Source: Tenacibaculum sp.
Lineage (GTDB): Bacteria > Bacteroidota > Bacteroidia > Flavobacteriales > Flavobacteriaceae
Direction of reading: 5' to 3'
Assembly: GCA_020629275.1 (NCBI GenBank)
Contig: JAHDDQ010000003.1
Span: 23,484-87,483 of the forward strand
DNA: 64,000 nt
In this document: in pieces, positions 8,774 to 18,063 of the stretch
How the letters are laid out: every line of letters starts with the position of its first letter
Position numbering within the stretch: the stretch's first letter is position 1
Notes under the pieces: model-generated
What the model was told of the DNA's origin: nothing
What the model saw: the letters and a program-made list of their open reading frames with translations, nothing else
Databases searched by the model: none
Translations under genes and position numbers: made by a program

Positions 8774-10552
8774 ATGTTGCGCTCTAAAAAAATATTAAAA
8801 AAAATTCTTATTTGGCGCTACAAGCATATATCCGAACGTCAGTTTGAGTACATTTTAAGTGTTTTTGTGGGCTTTTTAGCTGGAATAGGCACATTAGTTT
8901 TAAAAAACTTAACCTATTTTTTTGAATGGGTTTTAGAAGGAAACTTAATTAAAGACTACCACTATTCATTCTATTTTCTATTTCCTATTATTGGCTTATT
9001 TATAGTTCATTATATTAAAAAGATTATTCTAAAAAAAGATATTGGTCATGGAATATCAACCACGCTACAAGCAGTCTCTAAGAAAAGTGGTATCATAGAA
9101 CAGTATAAAATGTATGCTTCAATACTCACTGCTCCTATAACCGTTGGTTTTGGTGGTTCTGTAGGTTTACAAGGTCCTGCAGTTAGTACAGGTGCTGCTT
9201 TAGGTTCTGGGATTGCACAATTATTTCATGTAAACACAAAAACAAGAATGTTATTAATCGGCTGTGCAACAGCTGGTGCCATGTCTTCAATGTTTCAAGC
9301 ACCTATCGCAGCTATTATTTTTGCCATAGAAATTTTTAGTTTAGATATGGCCTTTACTTATTTAGTTCCATTACTACTTGCTTCTGTATCAGCTGTGGTA
9401 ACTTCTTACTTTTTTCTAGGTCAAAATTTACTTTTTAAACTAAAACTAACAGATTCTTTTCAAATTCAAGATATTGTCTTCTACATCTTACTAGCAATAG
9501 TTACTGGATTTGCTTCTGTTTATTTTTCTAAAATTTACTTTGCAATCATCAATTTTTTTAGACGTTTCAAAAATCCATTCTATAAATTATTATGGAGCTC
9601 TTTAGCCATAGGCCTTTTATTGTTTTTAATTCCTCCTTTATATGGTGAAGGGTATGATATTATAAATAATCTACTTGCCAATAACGCAAGCAAAGCATTG
9701 AGAAATTTACCTTATGCTATTGATACTACTGATGTTTGGACAGTCATTCTTTTTTTATTAATAATAGGTGTTTTAAAGGTTGTTGCCATGACTACAACAT
9801 TTGCTGCTGGCGGTGTTGGTGGTATTTTTATTCCAACATTAGTTATGGGAAGTATTCTAGGTAATGTTATTGCAAAGTTTATTAAACAATTTGGTTTTTC
9901 AATATCAGAAACTAATTTTACGCTAATCGGAATGACTGGCTTAATGGCTGGGGTTTTACATGCTCCTTTAACTGCTATTTTTTTAATTGCTGAAATTACA
10001 GGAGGATATGATTTATTCGTTCCCTTAATGTTAGTATCTGCTATCTCATACGCTATTACAAAATACTTTGTTTCTAACTCTATTTACACTATTGAATTAG
10101 CACAAAGAGGTGAACTTATTACTCACGATAAAGACAAGAATGTGATGATGATGATGGATATTGATAAAGTCATTGAACATAATTTCGTTACGATTTCAGA
10201 AACTATGACTTTAGGTGAAATGTTGAAAAATGCCGTTACCAAATCAAGTCGAAATATTTTCCCCGTTCTTAATGAAAAAGCTCAATTTTTGGGCATAGTA
10301 CTTTTAGATGATATTCGTCCAATTATGTTCGATCAGAAACTATACACTTCTGTAACGGTGTTAGATGTAATGAAAAGTGCTCCTGCTGTTATTTTTAATA
10401 CTGATACTACAGAACAGGTAATGCAAAAATTCAAGGAAAGTAGTGCTTGGAATTTACCTGTAGTAGACGATAAAGGACGGTATATTGGTTTTATTTCTAA
10501 ATCTAAATTATTATCTGTTTACAGAACAAAATTACTTGAAGTTACATCTTAA
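8774..10552 (+). CDS. CLC-family chloride channel with two CBS domains
   Basis: This 592-residue inner-membrane protein combines a CLC anion transport core (about residues 20-450) with a cytoplasmic CBS pair (about 460-590). Core signatures are GHGIS (91-95), GGSVGLQGPAVSTGAALGS (127-145), FQAPIAAIIFAIEIF (174-188) and, later, GGIFIPTLVMGSILG. In E. coli ClC-ec1 the second motif reads GREGP and its Glu148 is the external gate and proton site; here that residue is Gln133. The internal proton glutamate (ec1 Glu203) aligns with Ile187. By analogy with ec1 mutants this predicts uncoupled, channel-like anion flux rather than H+/Cl- exchange. The CBS pair suggests nucleotide regulation. The gene follows the secreted protein at 8062 by one base. 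Confidence 0.93.
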   Translation: MLRSKKILKKILIWRYKHISERQFEYILSVFVGFLAGIGTLVLKNLTYFFEWVLEGNLIKDYHYSFYFLFPIIGLFIVHYIKKIILKKDIGHGISTTLQAVSKKSGIIEQYKMYASILTAPITVGFGGSVGLQGPAVSTGAALGSGIAQLFHVNTKTRMLLIGCATAGAMSSMFQAPIAAIIFAIEIFSLDMAFTYLVPLLLASVSAVVTSYFFLGQNLLFKLKLTDSFQIQDIVFYILLAIVTGFASVYFSKIYFAIINFFRRFKNPFYKLLWSSLAIGLLLFLIPPLYGEGYDIINNLLANNASKALRNLPYAIDTTDVWTVILFLLIIGVLKVVAMTTTFAAGGVGGIFIPTLVMGSILGNVIAKFIKQFGFSISETNFTLIGMTGLMAGVLHAPLTAIFLIAEITGGYDLFVPLMLVSAISYAITKYFVSNSIYTIELAQRGELITHDKDKNVMMMMDIDKVIEHNFVTISETMTLGEMLKNAVTKSSRNIFPVLNEKAQFLGIVLLDDIRPIMFDQKLYTSVTVLDVMKSAPAVIFNTDTTEQVMQKFKESSAWNLPVVDDKGRYIGFISKSKLLSVYRTKLLEVTS

Positions 10553-10859
10553 CTTAATCCTGAAGAAGGATATAACTTAAGCTCGATACAAGAATTTCGA
10601 AGAAAAGTTTATTAATTCATAATATATGTTATTCCAAAGCCTTTTGCACTGAAGTAATCTTTCTTTTTCAGTAAAAGATTACCACGTAAAACTTTATTTT
10701 ATTACGTTTTTTTCGCAATTCGAATTGTTAACGAGCGTGTATGAGTGGAATCATGTCAAGCTTTAATTTGATAAGTTGTTTCTGTTGGTCATTTCTATTG
10801 TTAGAAAAGAATTTCGCACTGTTCTAAATAAACATTTATATTTATACAAAAAATTAAGA
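10553..10859. other. intergenic region after the CLC gene
   Basis: This 307-base stretch contains no convincing gene. A perfect 9-bp inverted repeat (GTAATCTTT at 10654-10662, AAAGATTAC at 10674-10682) has no T tract. A weaker 6-bp hairpin (ACGTAA at 10684-10689, TTACGT at 10702-10707) runs into seven T residues and may be the CLC terminator. A leftward extension of the next ORF to 10776 is judged non-coding. Confidence 0.5.
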
Positions 10860-11744
10860 ATGTCTGATAAATTACACCACGATATCATTGATAATTATGA
10901 AGAATTAAAATACAGCTTATTAAAAGCACAAACATTTGACGAAGAACATTTTGGCTTTCCTGAGGTTTACTATAAAATTATGGAAACTGATATGCAACGT
11001 GTAAATGCTTTTAAAAAAGCTTTTCAACTTCATAATAACTTCAAAAATACAATAGTTTGCGAAATAGGTGTAGGTACACTACCATTAACAAAATTATATA
11101 TGCCCTATGTGAAAAAAGCATATTTAATTGAAAACAACCCAAATTTAATTCCATTTATAAAAGAAGAAGTTGCTAAACATGATTGGGCAGATAAGGTAGA
11201 AGTTATTTTTGCAGATGCTTTAACTGTAGAATTACCTGAAAAAGTAGATCACATTATTGGTGAATTAATGAGTATATATTGTGCTAATGAATTTCAGGTG
11301 CAAATATTTCAACACATGCGAAATTACTTGCAACCAAACGGAAGTTTATTTCCAAACAGAATTGTAAATTTTGCACGTTTATGTGAAGCAGAAATCGATA
11401 CAAACATTCATCATTATCCAGTAATGTTTACAAGACATCAACCGATGTTTCTAACACAGCAATTTTTAGTGAATGAAATTGAATTACTAAAAGAAAAGAA
11501 GCAAGGAGTAAATTTAAGTTTCTCTGTACCTGTGTTATTTTCTGGTACTGTTAATGCCTTATATTTAGAATCTTATGTTGAAGTGACTGAAGGTTCTAAT
11601 TTTACTGGTACCGACAGTTTAATGCCTCCAACAGTCTTAAAAACAACAAATACACAAGAAGTAAAAGCGGGTGACTTAGTGCATATTGATTTTAGTTTTG
11701 ATTATGGTTCTTCTTTAGATAAAATTAGCTGTATTTTGTCTTAA
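10860..11744 (+). CDS. class I SAM-dependent methyltransferase, PRMT-like
   Basis: The 294-residue protein from the ATG at 10860 has the SAM-binding motif I VCEIGVGTLPLTKLY, then the post-I acidic strand KAYLIENNPNL and VEVIFADALTVELPE. Next comes HIIGELMSIYCANEFQVQIF followed by YLQPNGSLFPNR. The last two resemble the double-E-loop region and the 'L.P.G...P' strand of protein arginine methyltransferases, although only one of the paired glutamates (in GELM) is obvious. The substrate is therefore unknown; a protein target is a reasonable guess. The upstream start at 10776 would add a 28-residue segment without family resemblance. The next gene begins on the base after the stop codon, so the methyltransferase and the two paralogues downstream form one operon and may be its targets or partners. 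Confidence 0.75.
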   Translation: MSDKLHHDIIDNYEELKYSLLKAQTFDEEHFGFPEVYYKIMETDMQRVNAFKKAFQLHNNFKNTIVCEIGVGTLPLTKLYMPYVKKAYLIENNPNLIPFIKEEVAKHDWADKVEVIFADALTVELPEKVDHIIGELMSIYCANEFQVQIFQHMRNYLQPNGSLFPNRIVNFARLCEAEIDTNIHHYPVMFTRHQPMFLTQQFLVNEIELLKEKKQGVNLSFSVPVLFSGTVNALYLESYVEVTEGSNFTGTDSLMPPTVLKTTNTQEVKAGDLVHIDFSFDYGSSLDKISCILS

Positions 11745-13022
11745 ATGAATTTTATTTTAAAATATATAAATCAATTATTTACACCTAAATTTAAACCTTC
11801 TGAAGAAGATTTATCTGTTTTAGAACACATAAGCAAAGAGACCGTGCACAATAAAGATATTGAAGCACAAAAGGAAGATGAAGCTGACTCAAATTTAAAA
11901 TTTCTTTTACTAATATATAATGAGCTAAAAGCAGAACGAAAAAAAGGACTTCTGAATAAGTATGGAAGTTTTGAAATAGATTTCACAGAATCTAGTACTT
12001 ATTATGAACTAATAAGTGAGCCGTATAAAAGAAGAATTTCTTTTCTTTATTTTATGGTACAACTAGTAAAAAAGGAAATAAAAGAAGCTCCTCATTTTGA
12101 CACACTTTTTATATCTAGATTTTTCAATACCATATTGAATACAAAATTAAATCTTTCAGAACAAAACATAGTAGATTTTTTCTTACTCTCAAATTCAAAT
12201 GAATTTCCACATTTTCATATCCATACAGATATACTTCTTGAAAAAATAGAAACATATTCTAATGAAAATGAGATTAGCAAAAAACTTATAACACTCATTA
12301 GAAAGAAAGTGTTTGTGAATTTATACGGTTCTTCTTATGAAACCACTGCTTATAAAAAAGCAAGTAAATTACTTACAAATTGGAAATTTAGAGCGTATAA
12401 AATTCCGTTTCTTTTATTGCCCGATTATTTCGGGAATAAGGTAAATGCAATCCTTATAAATTCTGAACAACAAAAAGCAATGAACTTGTCTAAAGTTTTA
12501 TGCTTACTTTCTTCCCCACAAAAAAAAGTCAATTATCACAAAGAAATTACACAATTAATTACTCTCATCGGTATTAAACCATTTACTAATTTAACCAACG
12601 ATATTCTTAAACTCGCTTCTTCATTCAAGCCTAAAATAAGAGTTACTGCTTTTTGGTCCTCTACAGAAAAAAAACACATAAAAACAACGAGTTATATTGG
12701 TATGTTTGAGGAGAATTTAATTATTGTTTCTGAACTGTTGAAAACTTTGAAAAGAGAAGCACTCGTACATAATATCTCTTCTGATATTATAGCCAAAATA
12801 GCAAAAAGAAGTTATTCTCTAAAAGATAACATAAGATTAAGGAAAGGAACCACTACATTAGGTAATCTGTGTTTAGAATTACTTGCTTATGACCTTGGTT
12901 CTGAGGGAAAAGAAAAGCTGAAAGAGCTATACAATGAAACTACTTATAAAAGGGTAAAGAAAAGAATTAATGCTGTTGTAAAAACACTTCAAAAAAATGG
13001 AGAAAAAACATTTTTAAAGTAA
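11745..13022 (+). CDS. unknown protein, first of a tandem paralogous pair
   Basis: This 425-residue protein lacks a signal peptide, though the N-terminus MNFILKYINQLFTPKF is amphipathic. It is clearly homologous to the next gene: both share LLPDYFG at mid-length, L(A)SSFKP/ASAFKPR about 300 residues in, and near the C-terminus KRSYSLK followed by TTLGNLCLELLA. The C-terminal part (repeated helices ending ETTYKRVKKRINAVVKTL) recalls the helical, HEAT-like region next to DUF4132 in WGR/DUF4132 proteins, but the DUF4132 domain itself is not evident. I cannot give a function. The start codon directly abuts the stop of the methyltransferase gene, which implies translational coupling. Confidence 0.7.
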   Translation: MNFILKYINQLFTPKFKPSEEDLSVLEHISKETVHNKDIEAQKEDEADSNLKFLLLIYNELKAERKKGLLNKYGSFEIDFTESSTYYELISEPYKRRISFLYFMVQLVKKEIKEAPHFDTLFISRFFNTILNTKLNLSEQNIVDFFLLSNSNEFPHFHIHTDILLEKIETYSNENEISKKLITLIRKKVFVNLYGSSYETTAYKKASKLLTNWKFRAYKIPFLLLPDYFGNKVNAILINSEQQKAMNLSKVLCLLSSPQKKVNYHKEITQLITLIGIKPFTNLTNDILKLASSFKPKIRVTAFWSSTEKKHIKTTSYIGMFEENLIIVSELLKTLKREALVHNISSDIIAKIAKRSYSLKDNIRLRKGTTTLGNLCLELLAYDLGSEGKEKLKELYNETTYKRVKKRINAVVKTLQKNGEKTFLK

Positions 13023-13034
13023 ACTATTAGCGCT

Positions 13035-14306
13035 ATGAAATTTATTTTAAAATATTTAAAACAATTATTTAAACCGAAATTTGTACCCACTAAAGAAGAT
13101 CTCTTAATTTTAGAAAACAAAGCAAATAATAAAGAAAACACCTTTGAAACTAAGCAAGATAAAATAGCTGAATATCATATAAATTTAGACATGCTGCTGG
13201 CAATACACGAGCAAGCAAAACAAAAAACAAAAAAGGTATACTTTGACTCTGGTTATATTGAGTTTAAAAAACTTAATATCTATAAAAATTTCATAAAACA
13301 ACATTCTGAAATACGTGTTTCCTTTTTATATTTTTTAATTAAAGTATTAAACATTCCACCTGCTAGCGTTTATCATATACAAACGCATTTCAAAACAGCT
13401 CTTTTTGCCTCTGTTTTATCAACGAAGCTTAATGTTACAGATAAGGTCTTACATGATTTCTTTCTGTTCTGGAAATCTAAAGACTATTATGCTTTAAAAA
13501 TACCTTTACACTTACTTACTAAAAAAATAACGGATTTTTCTAGTGAACATAATCTTAGCAAAGCATTTCTTAGTACACTAGAAAAATATGTGACTCATAT
13601 TCCTACTGTTGATGGATATAATACGCATGAAAAAGATAACGATAGAATTTATAGAACGATAATTAATCAGAAGTTTAGAAAGGAAGCTCCTATCTTTTTT
13701 TTATTACCCGATTATTTTGGAAAAAAAGTAACTGAAATTCTTTTACAGAAAGATCATAAGCATAAAGAGGCTCTAGCTACAATTTTATACTTGGTATCAT
13801 TAAAAAAGAAAAAAAATAGTCAGAAACAACAAATCCAAGATGCAATAGACACACTTGGGAAAGTAATCTTCCAAAAAGAAGCTATCGAAATATTACGCAT
13901 CGCGTCAGCGTTTAAACCAAGGTTAAAGTTAGCTGTTTTTTGGCATGGATATTTACGTAAAAATGTGTGTGTAAAAAGCTATTTCAGATTGTTTGACGAG
14001 AACGTAATGATTATCTGTGGATTACTACACCTACTTATAGAAAATGATTTAATAAACAAGTTACCCTTACAAATTATTAGCACTATCACTAAAAGAAGTT
14101 ATACTTTAAAACAAAACATTAAGTTAGCTAGAAGTTCAACTAAATTAGGCGACATATGCATTGAAATACTTGCCTTACATAGTGGTAAAGAAGGTAAAAA
14201 AGAGCTCAAAAACATCTACAATGAGTTTACCTACAAAAATGTGAGACGTAAAATTGAAATACTCTCTGAAAAAGTTAAGACTATAGAAGGAGAATCATTT
14301 CTTTAA
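13035..14306 (+). CDS. unknown protein, second of a tandem paralogous pair
   Basis: The 423-residue protein is paralogous to the preceding gene. N-termini align (MKFILKYLKQLFKPKFVP against MNFILKYINQLFTPKFKP), as do LLPDYFGKKV and the C-terminal ITKRSYTLKQNIKLARSSTK. Identity is moderate and unevenly spread, so the duplication is old rather than recent. It is predicted to be mostly helical and cytosolic, with no nucleotide-binding or nuclease motif that I can see. The likeness of its C-terminus to the helical flank of DUF4132 proteins is tentative. It is separated by 12 bases from its paralogue and ends the three-gene operon headed by the PRMT-like methyltransferase. Confidence 0.7.
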   Translation: MKFILKYLKQLFKPKFVPTKEDLLILENKANNKENTFETKQDKIAEYHINLDMLLAIHEQAKQKTKKVYFDSGYIEFKKLNIYKNFIKQHSEIRVSFLYFLIKVLNIPPASVYHIQTHFKTALFASVLSTKLNVTDKVLHDFFLFWKSKDYYALKIPLHLLTKKITDFSSEHNLSKAFLSTLEKYVTHIPTVDGYNTHEKDNDRIYRTIINQKFRKEAPIFFLLPDYFGKKVTEILLQKDHKHKEALATILYLVSLKKKKNSQKQQIQDAIDTLGKVIFQKEAIEILRIASAFKPRLKLAVFWHGYLRKNVCVKSYFRLFDENVMIICGLLHLLIENDLINKLPLQIISTITKRSYTLKQNIKLARSSTKLGDICIEILALHSGKEGKKELKNIYNEFTYKNVRRKIEILSEKVKTIEGESFL

Positions 14307-14426
14307 TAATTTAAGATTATAATCTTTCTTTTAAATAGTTATGAATACTAAATAAAAACTTTTTGTTTTTTTAGATATTTAACTTAACGCTACATGAAAC
14401 TATCTTACAATGGTTAAAGTATATTG

Positions 14427-15326
14427 TTAAATTTCAATATCAAAACCAATAATATCTCTAATTCCTCTATATGCATTGTTCTTAGGATGTATTGGAGTAA
14501 CGTAATGCCACAAATCATTACCAAACGTTTTCTCTTCACCAGTATCTGCTTGAAACGCAAATTTACCTGGAGTTAAAGCTTCATTAAAAATTAAATCATT
14601 TCTATGATCTATTTTTTCAAAAATTTGCGTCTCTCCACCAACAATATTTTCTCTATTGACTACTAATGCTGAAACTATGTAAGGCGCTCCATCTTCATGA
14701 ACTCCTTCAGGTGAATTTTCACCTTTTATTTCTCTCTGAGTAATTGTTCGCATAAAATGGCTTGTTACTTTAAGTTTTGAAACTTCTGGATGAATAATTT
14801 CAACTAAGTTAAATACAGCTTTCAGTAATGAATAGAATTGCTCATTCTCAACCATTCTTTTTTCTGCCTGTTTAAAAACACGTTCCCAACTTCTAAAATC
14901 AGAGACTTCCTGATTGAACACTTCTGGATATGCCCTTTCAACATGAATATCGCTTCCTTCTTTTCTAATAACAAAGGAAGAAATATTACGTTGACGCGTA
15001 ATTACTGATATCGTTTTAAATTGCTCTTTTTCTGTAGTATTTAGCTTTTCTAGCCAAGGTTTTAATACTTCGATACCTACTTTCTTTTCAAAATACAACT
15101 TATGTACCTCCTCAATGGCATTTTGATCTTCGATAAAACGCTTTTTGAGAAATTTTACTTGATTTTCTCTTGCTAAATACGCATCATCTTCTAATTCATC
15201 AAAAAAAGGCTTAAAAGTATTTAAAAAGACTTCTTTATCTAAATTTAAATCTTCTAATGATCCTATTCTAATAGGAGATTTTATCGTTCTGTTTATTCTT
15301 TTTGAAATATCCTTTTCAGTAATCAT
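14427..15326 (-). CDS. 2-oxoglutarate/Fe(II)-dependent dioxygenase (PF10014-like), last gene of the nine-gene operon
   Basis: This 299-residue protein has a C-terminal double-stranded beta-helix oxygenase domain (about 180-299). The iron-binding triad is visible as H210 and D212 in GVHEDGAPYIVSAL and H274 in NDLWHYVTPIH. An arginine in YRGIRDIIGFDI (R287 or R290) could bind the 2-oxoglutarate carboxylate. The spacing and the phrases NRENIVGGETQIFE and LTPGKFAFQADTGE fit the PF10014 group, which includes bacterial free-amino-acid hydroxylases such as IDO. The first 170 residues are longer than in those enzymes and have no assigned role. The ATG overlaps the stop of the helicase gene (ATGA), so it is translationally coupled to a macromolecular machine. 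A protein or nucleic acid substrate is as plausible as an amino acid. Confidence 0.82.
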   Translation of the reverse strand: MITEKDISKRINRTIKSPIRIGSLEDLNLDKEVFLNTFKPFFDELEDDAYLARENQVKFLKKRFIEDQNAIEEVHKLYFEKKVGIEVLKPWLEKLNTTEKEQFKTISVITRQRNISSFVIRKEGSDIHVERAYPEVFNQEVSDFRSWERVFKQAEKRMVENEQFYSLLKAVFNLVEIIHPEVSKLKVTSHFMRTITQREIKGENSPEGVHEDGAPYIVSALVVNRENIVGGETQIFEKIDHRNDLIFNEALTPGKFAFQADTGEEKTFGNDLWHYVTPIHPKNNAYRGIRDIIGFDIEI

Positions 15327-18052
15327 TTGTCAAATTTAGTCTTAAGATACGCGATACAAGCTGGTTTATTTAACGTCCAATATGCATAGGGTATTGCTAT
15401 AATCTGAATGTTAACACGCAATAATGTTTTGTATTGGTCTATAGAAAAAGCTCCTTCCATTTCTCCAGGATATCCAATTAAATCAATACAAATTGTTTTT
15501 GTATGCGTTGCTATAACCATATCAAAAATGTAGCCTGCAATAGAGTGATTTACTATAATATCATCTTTAGTTACCCCTAATTTTACTATTTCATGATATA
15601 CCTCATCTGCAAAATTATCTGCATATGTGTTTTCTTCATAATGACTCTGATAATTTTTTGTCTCAGAAAAATAATCCATTAACAAATGCTTATTACTGAA
15701 ATTTTTAGTATCAAAAGAATAGTATAAAAACTGTTTTTGTTTTGCTCTAGTAATACTTACATTAAATACATCTTCTCTATTTAAGTAGTTAAACACAGAT
15801 GCACTTGTTGTGTTATCAACAGTAAAGGTTAAATACATAAAATCGCGTTCTTCTCCTTGAAAATCAAATGGCGAACCTACCAGTATTTTGTGTTTCTTTA
15901 GCGTTGCAAGATCAAAAGTTTCTAATTTATTCTTTAAATAATTTACTTGATCTCTAAATGGGGATAAGATACCTATTGATGTTGATGCTTTACTCGGTAA
16001 GTCGGTTTCATCTTTAATAAGTTGTTGTATATCTTCTAAAACTTTGTTGATTTCAGCTTCATTAACTCCACTTTTATTTTTTGTTCCGTTACACTGAATC
16101 CAATGAATTCCTGAGCTTTTGTCATGAATACTAATCGTTGACATTATTTTCAGTTTTTCATCGTAAAATTTTGTGTTACTAAACTGAATTATATCTGGTA
16201 CACTTCGATAATGTTCATCTAAAAAATGAAGGTTTTCCTGTACTTCTAATTTTTCTGTTATGTAATCTAAGAAGCTGTTTTTTCTATAATTAAAAACGTC
16301 TACATCATGAATTAATCCTAATTCTGATGCTGTTTTTTCCATAATATCTCCTGAAAGAAACGAAACATGTTTCAATTGTTTAGGATCGCCAACTACAACT
16401 ATTTTTTTTGCTCTTGCTAATACAGGAATCATAGTGGCAATGTCACATTGAGAAGCTTCATCGATTATAGCTACATCAAAAATGTCGTTTTCTAATGGAA
16501 TAAAAGTATTTAGATCTGTTGTTTTAGAAATCCATATCGGAAAACAATCTATAATTTTTTTAAAATTTATAGTTTCTAACAACTGCGATTTTGCCTCAGG
16601 ATTTCTCGATTTAGATAAGGTTAATAAATCACGTAACGTAGCTCTATCCGTTCGTAATGATTCCTGAATTTTATAAGAAGCTCTCTCTGTTACAATTTTC
16701 TTAATTATACTATTTCTCTTTTGAATGTAGTGGCTTAACAAATCTATAAGTTGCCAAAAGGGAAACTCTTTAAGTACTTTTTTAGAGACATAACTTTTAC
16801 GAATTCTTTTGAAAAACGAAGGTTTATAATCGAGTAACAATTCTGCCTTATCTAACTCTCGTTTTTCTCTATCGGCTATTTCGTCTTCTAGCTCCTTAAT
16901 CTTTTTCTTTGTAGCTGCTAATTCTTTCTCTCGGTCTTTTATCAATTTGCCACTAACTTCAATTGGATTATTGTAGTTTAAGATTGAAACCAGCTTGTTT
17001 TTTACTTTAGTTTTATAATTTCTTCCAGATCCTACTCGTAGTGTTAATCCTTTAATTCCTAAATCTGAAGTTATTTTTTCATTTAAAACATTGACAGCTT
17101 GCTCTGATTTAGAGCATATTAATACACTCTTATTATTGTACACTAAATCTACAGCAATAGAAGCTATTGTATAAGATTTTCCTGTACCTGGTGGACCTAT
17201 AACTACTGTAAATGGATGTTGATTTTTAACAGAATTAATGATGCTTTTTTGTGGCTTACTTAAATTAGAAGGTACATATGCCTGAGTATTGTATCGTTCT
17301 CTTTCATTTGAAATTCTGCTATTACCTCTAGAGAATAAAGACTCTAGTGTGGTATTGTATAAGTGATTTTCTTTTATCTCTTCTAATTCTGCCAATACAT
17401 CTCTATTCGATTTAGATTTTTCTATGATCCCTAAAGCTATTGAAGAATGAATTTCTAGTGTTGTTTTTTTTGCTGCTTTTTTTAATACAGTGTCTTTAAC
17501 TAACATTGGTAATTCTTGTATCGAATCTATCGTAATTGGTAGATATTCTTGTAGTTTTTTAGTGATTTCTAAAATATCTTCCTTTGTTATTTGCGTTCCT
17601 TTTAAAAGTGATTTTACTTCTAATAAGAAAGTATCATCTAGATCGAAATTATTTTTTATGTTTGTTAATAACGTATCATTAAGCCTGTTTTCTTCAAAAA
17701 GATATTCAAAATAATAAATACCATCATTGTTAATTTTTAAACTGACTGGTGTTAAGATTAAAGGTGCACATATCGTGCGTTTTTTTCCAAGGAAAGTAAT
17801 AGATCCTGTTATAAAAAAACTACACGCTATAAGCGATTTTGTTTTCTTGTGAATTTCAATGTACTTGTATACTTCTTCTGCAAAATCAAAATTTAAAAAA
17901 GCTTCATCGTCTTCTTGAAACAGCTCATCTGCATGTTTAAGAAATATTCGCTTATCCACACTTTTACTAAAGAAATTTAAAAAATCTTGATCTTTAAATT
18001 CGTGCTTATAACAATTTTGGTAATAGGATATTACCTTTTCTATGTACATCAT
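15323..18052 (-). CDS. UPF1-like superfamily 1 helicase with nuclease-like C-terminus
   Basis: This 909-residue protein carries a complete SF1 helicase core: the Q-motif region LSKPQKSI, Walker A GPPGTGKS (286-293), motif II DVAIIDEASQCD, motif III VVVGDPKQLKHVSF, motif IV LDEHYRS, and motif VI NVSITRAKQKQFLYYS. About 270 N-terminal residues precede the core and resemble accessory regions of bacterial UPF1/AAA_11-AAA_12 proteins. A coiled-coil insertion lies near residues 370-400. The last 100 residues (NHSIAGYIFDMVIATHTKT, then CIDLIGYPG and later NIQIIAIPYAYW) look like the Vsr/MTES_1575 restriction-endonuclease fold often attached to such helicases. The usual E-x-D/K second half of the active site reads IDLIG, so catalysis is doubtful. 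It sits between the AAA+ and dioxygenase genes in the same operon. Confidence 0.88.
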   Translation of the reverse strand: MMYIEKVISYYQNCYKHEFKDQDFLNFFSKSVDKRIFLKHADELFQEDDEAFLNFDFAEEVYKYIEIHKKTKSLIACSFFITGSITFLGKKRTICAPLILTPVSLKINNDGIYYFEYLFEENRLNDTLLTNIKNNFDLDDTFLLEVKSLLKGTQITKEDILEITKKLQEYLPITIDSIQELPMLVKDTVLKKAAKKTTLEIHSSIALGIIEKSKSNRDVLAELEEIKENHLYNTTLESLFSRGNSRISNERERYNTQAYVPSNLSKPQKSIINSVKNQHPFTVVIGPPGTGKSYTIASIAVDLVYNNKSVLICSKSEQAVNVLNEKITSDLGIKGLTLRVGSGRNYKTKVKNKLVSILNYNNPIEVSGKLIKDREKELAATKKKIKELEDEIADREKRELDKAELLLDYKPSFFKRIRKSYVSKKVLKEFPFWQLIDLLSHYIQKRNSIIKKIVTERASYKIQESLRTDRATLRDLLTLSKSRNPEAKSQLLETINFKKIIDCFPIWISKTTDLNTFIPLENDIFDVAIIDEASQCDIATMIPVLARAKKIVVVGDPKQLKHVSFLSGDIMEKTASELGLIHDVDVFNYRKNSFLDYITEKLEVQENLHFLDEHYRSVPDIIQFSNTKFYDEKLKIMSTISIHDKSSGIHWIQCNGTKNKSGVNEAEINKVLEDIQQLIKDETDLPSKASTSIGILSPFRDQVNYLKNKLETFDLATLKKHKILVGSPFDFQGEERDFMYLTFTVDNTTSASVFNYLNREDVFNVSITRAKQKQFLYYSFDTKNFSNKHLLMDYFSETKNYQSHYEENTYADNFADEVYHEIVKLGVTKDDIIVNHSIAGYIFDMVIATHTKTICIDLIGYPGEMEGAFSIDQYKTLLRVNIQIIAIPYAYWTLNKPACIAYLKTKFDK

Positions 18053-18063
18053 ATAGCTAGCGA

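Noticed and set aside
10776..10859. Longer start for the PRMT-like gene
   Set aside because: The 28 added residues show no family resemblance; ATG at 10860 gives the expected length.
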